Below, piece by piece: positions 1-5,535 of a DNA stretch of 8,659 nt; the stretch's first letter is position 1, and the number at the start of each line of letters is the position of its first letter. The position numbers and the translations under genes were made by a program. The stretch spans positions 1 to 8,659 of the forward strand of contig JAGXIA010000104.1 in assembly GCA_024635885.1 (NCBI GenBank), in the 5' to 3' direction. A model generated the notes under the pieces. The model was not told the origin of the DNA and did no database searches. It worked only from the letters and a program-made list of their open reading frames with translations. The stretch comes from Helicobacteraceae bacterium (GTDB taxonomy: Bacteria > Campylobacterota > Campylobacteria > Campylobacterales > Sulfurimonadaceae).

Positions 1-642
1 AAAAAACTGATAGAAGGGGTAAAAATAACCTTTAAATCTTTCACTACCTTGGGTGTAGGATTTATATTTTTCTTTTATTCCATAGAAGAACTTCCAACTG
101 TCGCTCTTTTTAGTCTTGGTGAACAACTCGAATGGTTTAAAGATAAAGCTATTATTATAGCGCTTGTAATGCTTTTGATTATCTTTATTTTTGCAGTCAT
201 AGATCTTGTTATTGTTAGAAAACAGTATTTTGATGGTCTTAAAATGAGTAAACAAGAGATAAAAGATGAGATGAAGAATATGGAAGGTGATCCAATGATT
301 AAAGGGAAAATACGCCAAATCCAGATGGAAGCATCAAAAAAAAGAATGATGGCAGAAGTACCAAATGCAGATGTTGTTATAACCAACCCAACTCATTATG
401 CCGTAGCAATCAAATATGATGAAGAGAAGTCTCATGCACCAATAGTTGTTGCCAAAGGAATGGATAATATAGCGCTGCAGATAAAAAAGATTGCAAGAGA
501 GAGCAATGTACATATAGTACAGAATCCACCTTTGGCAAGAAGTTTATACGCAGAGGTAGATATAGATAAACCGATTCCAGAAGCACTTTTTGCAGCAGTT
601 GCTGAGGTGCTCGCTTATGTTTATAAAATGAATAGAAAATAG
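1..642 (+). CDS. flhB: Flagellar biosynthesis protein FlhB, 3' part (5' end outside the window)
   Basis: FlhB is an inner-membrane component of the flagellar type III export apparatus. Its cytoplasmic domain switches export from rod/hook to filament substrates after self-cleavage between N and P of an NPTH motif. The reading frame is open from base 1, so this is the last 213 residues of a gene that begins upstream; the TTG at 49 is internal and not a start. Visible are a hydrophobic stretch near fragment residues 18-27, a clear membrane helix near 50-72, the charged linker with the FlhB-typical MSKQEIKDEMKNMEGDP at 82-98, and NPTH at 129-132 (bases 385-396) followed by HYAVAIKY. The C-terminal piece after cleavage is about 84 residues, normal for the family, and ends with a family-like PEALFAAVAEVLAYVY. 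A non-flagellar homologue is unlikely because the fragment matches FlhB throughout. The following gene is 46 bases away behind a promoter-like box. Confidence 0.96.
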   Translation, partial: KKLIEGVKITFKSFTTLGVGFIFFFYSIEELPTVALFSLGEQLEWFKDKAIIIALVMLLIIFIFAVIDLVIVRKQYFDGLKMSKQEIKDEMKNMEGDPMIKGKIRQIQMEASKKRMMAEVPNADVVITNPTHYAVAIKYDEEKSHAPIVVAKGMDNIALQIKKIARESNVHIVQNPPLARSLYAEVDIDKPIPEALFAAVAEVLAYVYKMNRK

Positions 643-650
643 AATAATTG

Positions 651-656
651 TATAAT
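651..656 (+). promoter_or_regulatory. Candidate sigma-70 type -10 box upstream of the DHH phosphoesterase
   Basis: A perfect TATAAT stands 8 bases after the flhB stop codon and is followed by TGCGATAA. A second candidate near 5268 shares the pattern TATAAT-N-GCGA. There is no convincing -35 TTGACA, but epsilonproteobacterial promoters often lack a conserved -35 and have AT-rich upstream sequence, as seen here. A start near 663 would leave a leader of about 26 bases. The promoter is an inference from sequence only. Confidence 0.5.
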
Positions 657-688
657 TGCGATAATATTAAGAAGTAAAGAGATGTTTT

Positions 689-1627
689 ATGAGTGAGATT
701 ATACAAAGAATTAGTGAAGCGAATCATGTGGTTGTTATTGCTCATATGAATCCTGATGCAGATTCACTAGGCAGTGCCAGTGCTATGTATACCTATCTTT
801 TAACGCTTCATAAAAAAGTTTCATTTTTTTGCGTAAGTAAAAATATAAATAAAAAATTACTTTTTTTGCCTTGGACTGAAAAAATAAGAGATTCATTTCC
901 AGCCTCTGCAGATTTAGCTATTGCACTTGATTGTGGAAATAAAACCAGACTCGGAGTGGAGTTAGAATGTGACTTGATCAATATTGACCATCATTACAGT
1001 AATGACAGGTTTGGAGAGTACTGTTTAATAGACAGTAGTTGCATTAGTACGACACAAGTTTTGTACAATTTATTTAATGAAAATAAAATAAAAATAAATA
1101 AAAAGATGGCAACATCTTTATACGCCGGGCTTTTAGATGATTCAAACGGCTTTATGTCTGATGATGTCGATGGCACAACTTTTGCTCTTACTAAAGAGTT
1201 AATAGATGCCGGTGCTGATTATAAACTGTGCAATAAATTTATCATGAAATACTTATCGCTTGGAGCGTTTAGGTTAAAAGCAATCATGCATAAAAACATG
1301 ATCTTGGCCCATGATGCTAAAGTAGCAACTTTTTGTGTGACAAACGACGATATGAAAACAAGCGGAGCAGTTGGAGAAGATTGTGAGTATGTTTTAGAAG
1401 AATCGCTTTATCTGCCGAGTGTAGAAGTAGCACTTTTACTCAAACAAAACTCTGACTTTAGTGTTAAAGGCTCTCTACGTTCAGACGGTGCCGTAGATGT
1501 TTCTAAAATAGCATCCATATTCGGTGGTGGCGGTCATGCAAGTCGGGCAGGATTTATAATTAAGAATGTTGCAACACTCGAAGAAGAAAAAACAAAAATT
1601 TTAAAATTAATTTATAAGGAAATGTAG
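689..1627 (+). CDS. DHH/DHHA1 family phosphoesterase, NrnA-like (oligoribonuclease / pAp phosphatase)
   Basis: This is a DHH-superfamily Mn-dependent phosphoesterase of 312 residues, a typical length for bacterial NrnA. Such proteins degrade 2-5 nt RNA fragments and often hydrolyse 3'-phosphoadenosine 5'-phosphate in the cytoplasm. All metal-site motifs are visible: H19 with NPDAD at 21-25, D81 in ALDCGN, DHH at 100-102, and D151 in GLLDDSNGF. The C-terminal DHHA1 substrate-binding motif GGGGHASRAGF is at 279-289. The site therefore looks intact and active. The ATG at 689 fits because motif I follows at the usual short distance; the Shine-Dalgarno is weak (AAAGAG about 7 bases upstream). The next gene starts directly at its stop codon. 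Whether the main substrate is nanoRNA, pAp or a cyclic dinucleotide product cannot be told from sequence, so no symbol is given. Confidence 0.92.
   Translation: MSEIIQRISEANHVVVIAHMNPDADSLGSASAMYTYLLTLHKKVSFFCVSKNINKKLLFLPWTEKIRDSFPASADLAIALDCGNKTRLGVELECDLINIDHHYSNDRFGEYCLIDSSCISTTQVLYNLFNENKIKINKKMATSLYAGLLDDSNGFMSDDVDGTTFALTKELIDAGADYKLCNKFIMKYLSLGAFRLKAIMHKNMILAHDAKVATFCVTNDDMKTSGAVGEDCEYVLEESLYLPSVEVALLLKQNSDFSVKGSLRSDGAVDVSKIASIFGGGGHASRAGFIIKNVATLEEEKTKILKLIYKEM
1616..1620 (+). promoter_or_regulatory. Ribosome binding site for the M23 peptidase (supports a TTG start)
   Basis: AAGGA lies 7 bases before the TTG at 1628, inside the 3' end of the phosphoesterase gene. Good spacing to the TTG, plus a basic residue run and a membrane helix immediately after it, make TTG the best start. 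Confidence 0.65.
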
Positions 1628-2995
1628 TTGAGAAAAAGTAAAAACGGATCGTCATTAGGGATTTTATTAGTATTGGGTGTAATCATAGGTGGAATTATCT
1701 ATCTTTATAATTCTACACTATTTGAACGGGATGTACCAGTCATAGAACTCCATAGCAATGATTATTGGAACCTCAAAGATCCACTTAAAATTACCATAAA
1801 TGATGACAGTGGAGTTAAATCATACAAAGTTACTTTAAAAACGGCAGATGAGGAGAAACCTCTAAATTATGAACAGTTGTTAGAACCTTTAAAATCAGTT
1901 AGTGTTGATCTTGAACCTATACAAAGTGCTTATTCAATGAAAGACCAAAGCATCAAGATAATAATTGAAGCTACGGATGCAAGTAAATGGAACTTTTTTA
2001 AAGGCAACAGCATAAAAAAAGTATTTGAGTTAAAAATAGATAAAATAAAACCAAAAGTAAATATTATTGGCAATTCTTATAAAATAACAAAGGGCGGTGC
2101 TGCTATTGTAGTTTTTAAAGCAACAGATGATAATTTAAAAGATGTTTACATAGAAACAAGTTTTGATAAACAGTTTAATGTTCAGCCATTTTATAAAGAA
2201 GGCTATTATATTTCTTTGTTAGCATGGCCGGTTACAGAAAATAGTTTTAAAGCAACAGTTGTTTCTACAGATAGAGCAGGGAACGTAACTAAGAACTATA
2301 TTCCTTTATATCTAAAAGAGAAAAGCTATAGAGTTTCAAACATAAAAATAAGTGACCAATTTTTAAAAGGTAAAATTGCAGAACTTGCTCAGCAATTTGA
2401 GGAAACACAAGGCATTGAGAATTCATTGGAACAGTTTAAAATTATAAACGAAGATGTAAGAGCTAAAAATGAAACATTGATTCATAAGGTCACTTCAAAT
2501 ATACCTGATGTTATGGCAAAAGATTTTACAATAAATAAAATGTATCCGCTTAAAAATGCACAAGTAGTAGCAAATTTTGGTGATTATAGAAAGTACTCTT
2601 ATGATGGGCACTATATTAGTGAGTCATATCATTTAGGTCTGGATTTAGCAAGTAATGCTATGGCTGAAATAAAACCACAGAATAGTGGAGATATTTCTTA
2701 TTCTGACTTTAACGGACTGTATGGAAATATGCTAATAATTCACCATGGTCTAGGACTTTATACTTTATATGGACATTGTTCAAGTGTAAATGTAAACCGT
2801 GGAGACTTTATAAATAAGAATATTAATATAGCCAATACAGGCAAAAGTGGCTATGCTATGGGTGACCATTTACATTTTGGTGTTCTAGTTCAAGGTATTG
2901 AAGTGCGTCCGGCAGAGTGGATGGACAGAACTTGGATTAAGTTAAATATTACCGATATTATTAAGAATTCAAAAGAAATTATAGACCGAAGTTAA
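1628..2995 (+). CDS. Membrane-anchored M23 (LytM-type) peptidoglycan endopeptidase
   Basis: A zinc metallopeptidase expected to cut peptide cross-bridges of peptidoglycan in the periplasm. The N terminus is basic (MRKSKN) followed by one hydrophobic helix at about 9-28, a signal anchor with no clear cleavage site. Residues ~35-138 and ~140-230 look like two beta-rich, Ig-like modules (DDSGVKSYKV; TDRAGNV), then a helical linker at ~240-300. The C-terminal M23 domain (~305-435) holds the complete site: HxxxD as H335 and D339, the YGH histidine H383, and HLHFG with H414 and H416. An active enzyme is therefore expected, unlike the degenerate LytM regulators. The TTG start abuts the previous stop codon with no gap, which implies translational coupling. 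lpxC follows after 9 bases. Related M23 enzymes in Helicobacter and Campylobacter trim cross-links and shape the cell; a shape role here is only a possibility. Confidence 0.92.
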   Translation: MRKSKNGSSLGILLVLGVIIGGIIYLYNSTLFERDVPVIELHSNDYWNLKDPLKITINDDSGVKSYKVTLKTADEEKPLNYEQLLEPLKSVSVDLEPIQSAYSMKDQSIKIIIEATDASKWNFFKGNSIKKVFELKIDKIKPKVNIIGNSYKITKGGAAIVVFKATDDNLKDVYIETSFDKQFNVQPFYKEGYYISLLAWPVTENSFKATVVSTDRAGNVTKNYIPLYLKEKSYRVSNIKISDQFLKGKIAELAQQFEETQGIENSLEQFKIINEDVRAKNETLIHKVTSNIPDVMAKDFTINKMYPLKNAQVVANFGDYRKYSYDGHYISESYHLGLDLASNAMAEIKPQNSGDISYSDFNGLYGNMLIIHHGLGLYTLYGHCSSVNVNRGDFINKNINIANTGKSGYAMGDHLHFGVLVQGIEVRPAEWMDRTWIKLNITDIIKNSKEIIDRS

Positions 2996-3000
2996 AGGAA
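2994..3000 (+). promoter_or_regulatory. Ribosome binding site for lpxC
   Basis: AAAGGAA overlaps the TAA stop of the M23 gene and lies 4 bases before the ATG at 3005. It is among the stronger Shine-Dalgarno matches in the window. Confidence 0.65.
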
Positions 3001-3004
3001 AAAA

Positions 3005-3889
3005 ATGTATCAAACAACTATAAAAAAACCTGTTGAATTGGTAGGGATTGGCCTTCATAAAGGCTCTCCTGTAAGACTAAGACTCGAACCCTTGGAGTCA
3101 AACAGCGGCATAGTTTTTTACCGCAGTGATGTAGATGTGTCTATACCTTTAATTCCAGGAAATGTTGTTGATACAAAAATGGCTACAGTGATTGGTAAAG
3201 ATGGCTATGTAATCTCTACGATTGAGCATATGCTCTCAGCAGTATACGCATATGGTATTGATAATCTGAGAATTATAGTGAATGCTGATGAGGTTCCTGT
3301 TATGGATGGCAGCAGTGCAAGTTTTTGTATGCTTTTAGATGAAGCAGGACTTCAGGGTCAAGATGCACCTAAAAAAGTTATGAGAATTAAAAAAGACGTC
3401 ATTGTTCAAGAGGGGGACAAGTATGTAAAACTCTCTCCTTCTCCTGACTTAAAATATGATTTTACTATCAAGTTTGCACACCCGGTTATCAATAAACAAG
3501 AGTATGTTTTAGAGTTTACAAAAGAGAGCTATAAAAATGAGATTGCAAGAGCCAGAACTTTCGGCTTTTTACATGAAGTTCAGTACCTTCGTTCAAAAGG
3601 TTTAGCTCTAGGCGGTTCTTTGGAAAATGCAATTGTGTTGGATGAGAAAAAAATCTTGAATCCTGAAGGTTTAAGATTCCCAGATGAATTTGTCAGACAT
3701 AAAATACTAGATGCTATTGGAGATATGTGCTTAATAGGCATGAATTTTATTGGTAATTATGAGGCACTTGCAGGTAGCCATGATTTAAACCATAAACTTA
3801 CGCTGGAACTTTTAAAAGACCCTGAGAATTACGAAGTCATAGAACTTGTAGGTGAAAAGACAAGGGAATTAGAAAAAGCGTATGCTTAA
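3005..3889 (+). CDS. lpxC: UDP-3-O-acyl-N-acetylglucosamine deacetylase LpxC
   Basis: LpxC is the zinc-dependent cytoplasmic deacetylase that makes the first committed step of lipid A synthesis, so the organism has a Gram-negative outer membrane with lipid A. The protein is 294 residues, close to the family's usual ~300. Key residues are in place: TIEHMLSA with catalytic E74 and zinc ligand H75, HKILDAIGD with ligands H232 and D236, and the general acid/base H259 in GSHDLNHK. The conserved MDGSSASF lies at 100-107 and the N-terminal start region GIGLHKG at 14-20. The start is supported by a Shine-Dalgarno 4 bases upstream. The 3' end overlaps the next gene by 8 bases. Nothing suggests damage. 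Confidence 0.98.
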   Translation: MYQTTIKKPVELVGIGLHKGSPVRLRLEPLESNSGIVFYRSDVDVSIPLIPGNVVDTKMATVIGKDGYVISTIEHMLSAVYAYGIDNLRIIVNADEVPVMDGSSASFCMLLDEAGLQGQDAPKKVMRIKKDVIVQEGDKYVKLSPSPDLKYDFTIKFAHPVINKQEYVLEFTKESYKNEIARARTFGFLHEVQYLRSKGLALGGSLENAIVLDEKKILNPEGLRFPDEFVRHKILDAIGDMCLIGMNFIGNYEALAGSHDLNHKLTLELLKDPENYEVIELVGEKTRELEKAYA

Positions 3890-4340
3890 GTCAGTAGACA
3901 TCCTTTTAATTGCTTTGTCTTCGCCAATACAGATTGGTATATATGAGAATAAAAAGTTGATTGACACCATACTCAGCGATGAAAAAAGCTCAGATGTATT
4001 ACCGATAATTTTTGAGAATATTTTTCAAAAATATGAAGTGAAAAATCTTTTTTATGCTAATGGACCGGGAAGTTTTATGGCCATAAAAGTAGCTTACATA
4101 TTTTTAAAATCTATCAGTATTTTGAAAAATATACCACTTTTTGCAACAGATGCATTTTATTTCAATAATAATCAACCTATAAAAGCGATTGGAAAGCTAT
4201 ATTTTGTTAAAATCTCTTCAGAAATAAAAACTCAGAAGTTAGAAACAGTGCCAGAGATGAGATTTACTCTTTTAGATGTACTTGATTATAACGAGTTTAG
4301 CAAAATATCAACACCACTTTATTGTATAGGTGCCGTTTGA
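3882..4340 (+). CDS. Short, divergent TsaB-like protein (tRNA t6A biosynthesis family)
   Basis: TsaB is the non-catalytic partner of TsaD in making N6-threonylcarbamoyladenosine in ANN-decoding tRNAs. The recognisable signature is GPGSFMAIKV at 61-70, matching the family GPGSFTGLRxG, followed by LKSISILKNIPLFATDAF, like the TsaB GLAYALNIPLIGVSSL region. The N terminus (ILLIALSSPIQIGIYEN) resembles the TsaB/ASKHA opening ILAIDTSTxxxSVAL, but the usual Asp is replaced by Ala or Leu depending on alignment. At 152 residues it is well short of the usual ~220-230: the first subdomain is kept and the second is largely missing. The ATG overlaps lpxC by 8 bases; the nearest Shine-Dalgarno-like AAGGGA is 14 bases upstream, so expression may depend on coupling to lpxC. 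The frame is intact and the position matches related genomes, so I call it a gene rather than a pseudogene. Function remains inferred. Confidence 0.72.
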   Translation: MLKSVDILLIALSSPIQIGIYENKKLIDTILSDEKSSDVLPIIFENIFQKYEVKNLFYANGPGSFMAIKVAYIFLKSISILKNIPLFATDAFYFNNNQPIKAIGKLYFVKISSEIKTQKLETVPEMRFTLLDVLDYNEFSKISTPLYCIGAV

Positions 4341-4342
4341 TT

Positions 4343-4348
4343 AAAAGG
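4343..4348 (+). promoter_or_regulatory. Ribosome binding site for thrB
   Basis: AAAAGG lies in the 18-base gap after the TsaB-like stop codon, 10 bases before the ATG at 4359. The spacing is slightly long but acceptable. Confidence 0.5.
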
Positions 4349-4358
4349 TATTATAAGA

Positions 4359-5240
4359 ATGATAATAAGCGTTCCGGCAACTAGTGCAAATCTTGGACCA
4401 GGGTTTGATTCTTTAGGTTTAGCGGTAGATTTACGTAATAAAGTAGATTTCCATCCATCAAGATTTTTCAGTGTAAGCATAAAAGGTGAGGGAGAAAATA
4501 ACCCCAGGTTAAAAGGCAACAATCTTTTTGTAAGTATTTTTAATGATCACTATACTCGTTTAACTGAGAATAAACAAAATTTCAAATTTACATTTTACAA
4601 TCAAATTCCTATGTCTAGGGGTCTTGGAAGTTCATCTGCGGTAATTGTAAGTGCTATTTCGAGTGCACATGAAGCAGCTGGTATCAGAGTCTCAAAAAGA
4701 AGAATTTTAAATCATGCACTTATATATGAATCACACCCTGATAATATTACTCCTGCGGTAATGGGTGGTTTCAATGCCGCGACAGTTGAAAAAAATAAAG
4801 TTTTTTCTCAAAAAAAACATTTACCAAATTATTTAAAAGCAATAGTTGTAATACCTAATAAGCCCATAAATACATCTAAAGCAAGAACCTTGTTGCCAAA
4901 GTCATATTCAAAAGAGAACGCTATCTATAACTTGTCACACACCGCTTTGACAGTTGCTTCTTTTTATAATGAAGATTGGGAGATGTTAAGACTATCAACA
5001 GGAGATAGATTTCATCAAAAAGCAAGAATGAAAGTATTACCGGAACTTTTTAATGTTCAAAAAGTTGCTTATGAAAGTGGAGCATTGATGAGTACACTTT
5101 CAGGGAGTGGTTCTACATTTTTTAGTATGGCGTACGATGATGATGCTGTTGCAATGGCCAACAAATTTATTCAAAAATTTCCAGAATTTACAGTTAAAAT
5201 TCTGGACTTTGACAATGATGGATTAATAATAGAGAGGTAA
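4359..5240 (+). CDS. thrB: Homoserine kinase (GHMP kinase family)
   Basis: ThrB phosphorylates L-homoserine with ATP to O-phosphohomoserine, the substrate of threonine synthase. The 293-residue length is typical. GHMP motifs appear in order: motif 1 PATSANLGPGFDSLG at 6-20, the ATP-binding motif 2 PMSRGLGSSSA at 84-94, the ThrB-typical HPDNITPAVMGGF at 126-138, KARTLLP at 174-180, and motif 3 LSGSGST at 247-253. PATSANLGPGFDSLG and HPDN separate it from other GHMP kinases such as mevalonate or GalK types. It is not next to thrA or thrC here; its position between tsaB-like and ylxR is also found in Campylobacter, to my knowledge. An internal run of eight A at 4810-4817 is in frame and does not disrupt the gene. 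The stop codon lies in the loop of a small hairpin. Confidence 0.97.
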   Translation: MIISVPATSANLGPGFDSLGLAVDLRNKVDFHPSRFFSVSIKGEGENNPRLKGNNLFVSIFNDHYTRLTENKQNFKFTFYNQIPMSRGLGSSSAVIVSAISSAHEAAGIRVSKRRILNHALIYESHPDNITPAVMGGFNAATVEKNKVFSQKKHLPNYLKAIVVIPNKPINTSKARTLLPKSYSKENAIYNLSHTALTVASFYNEDWEMLRLSTGDRFHQKARMKVLPELFNVQKVAYESGALMSTLSGSGSTFFSMAYDDDAVAMANKFIQKFPEFTVKILDFDNDGLIIER

Positions 5241-5249
5241 CCTCTATTA
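5227..5249 (+). other. Small hairpin with the thrB stop codon in its loop
   Basis: TAATAG (5227-5232) pairs with CTATTA (5244-5249), and AGG (5235-5237) with CCT (5241-5243), leaving a two-base AG bulge and the loop TAA at 5238-5240. An alternative register pairs AGAGG with CCTCT. There is no T-run downstream, so it is not a standard intrinsic terminator. It could weaken readthrough, protect an RNA end, or be chance. Confidence 0.4.
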
Positions 5250-5267
5250 AATAAAGTAAGATTTAGG

Positions 5268-5273
5268 TATAAT
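5268..5273 (+). promoter_or_regulatory. Candidate -10 box overlapping the ylxR start codon
   Basis: TATAAT is followed by GGCGAAAA, and its last two bases are the first two of the ylxR ATG. It resembles the candidate upstream of the phosphoesterase (TATAAT then TGCGA). No clear -35 is seen. If used, transcription would begin near 5280, inside ylxR codons 3-4, and would mainly serve infB, rbfA and rimP. Confidence 0.4.
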
Positions 5274-5535
5274 GGCGAAAAAATTTCATGAACCTACAAG
5301 AATGTGTATCTCATGTAGAGATAGACATTCTCAAAGTAATTTACTGAGACTTCAATGTCTTGAAGGTTCTTTAATAGTTTACAGCGGTAGAAGCAGAAGC
5401 TTTTATCTATGTGAAAATTGCCTTTTAGACGAAAAAAAAGTTTTGAAAGCACTGATGAGACAGTGCCGAAGTGGCGATAAAGAGAAATTTACGAACAGAC
5501 TAAAGGAGATCATCACTGATGATAGAGAAAGTTAG
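5272..5535 (+). CDS. ylxR: YlxR (DUF448) family RNA-binding protein
   Basis: YlxR proteins are small basic proteins encoded in nusA-infB operons; in Bacillus the homologue (RnpM) was reported to bind the RNase P RNA. This protein has 87 residues, normal for the family. The N-terminal RMCISCRDR at 10-18 matches the family R(K/M)CxxCR, and a second pair lies in FYLCENC (C47, C50), so four cysteines could form a zinc knuckle. The usual GRGAYLC core appears as GRSRSFYLC. The C-terminal part is basic (ALMRQCRSGDKEKF). The ATG at 5272 has only a weak AGG 4 bases upstream; the in-frame ATG at 5302 would start one residue before the first CxxC but has no Shine-Dalgarno. The gene overlaps infB by 17 bases. 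Its exact role in this lineage is unknown. Confidence 0.85.
   Translation: MAKKFHEPTRMCISCRDRHSQSNLLRLQCLEGSLIVYSGRSRSFYLCENCLLDEKKVLKALMRQCRSGDKEKFTNRLKEIITDDRES
5504..5508 (+). promoter_or_regulatory. Ribosome binding site for infB
   Basis: AGGAG within the 3' end of ylxR, 10 bases before the ATG at 5519. It fixes the infB start despite the 17-base overlap with ylxR. Confidence 0.65.

Noticed and set aside
75..745. Open frames on the minus strand opposite flhB and the start of the phosphoesterase gene
   Set aside because: They lie antisense to well-recognised coding sequence, show composition expected of AT-rich shadows, and have no recognisable domains.
3882..4340. TsaB-like gene as a pseudogene
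   Set aside because: The frame is open and tightly placed with overlap to lpxC, and it keeps the GPGSF signature; there is no stop or frameshift to suggest decay.
4810..4817. A8 run in thrB as a phase-variable tract
   Set aside because: The gene reads in frame, A-runs of 7-8 are common in AT-rich genomes, and switching a biosynthetic gene has no clear rationale.
5227..5262. Intrinsic terminator after thrB
   Set aside because: The hairpin is short and bulged, and the sequence after it is A-rich rather than a T-run on the + strand.
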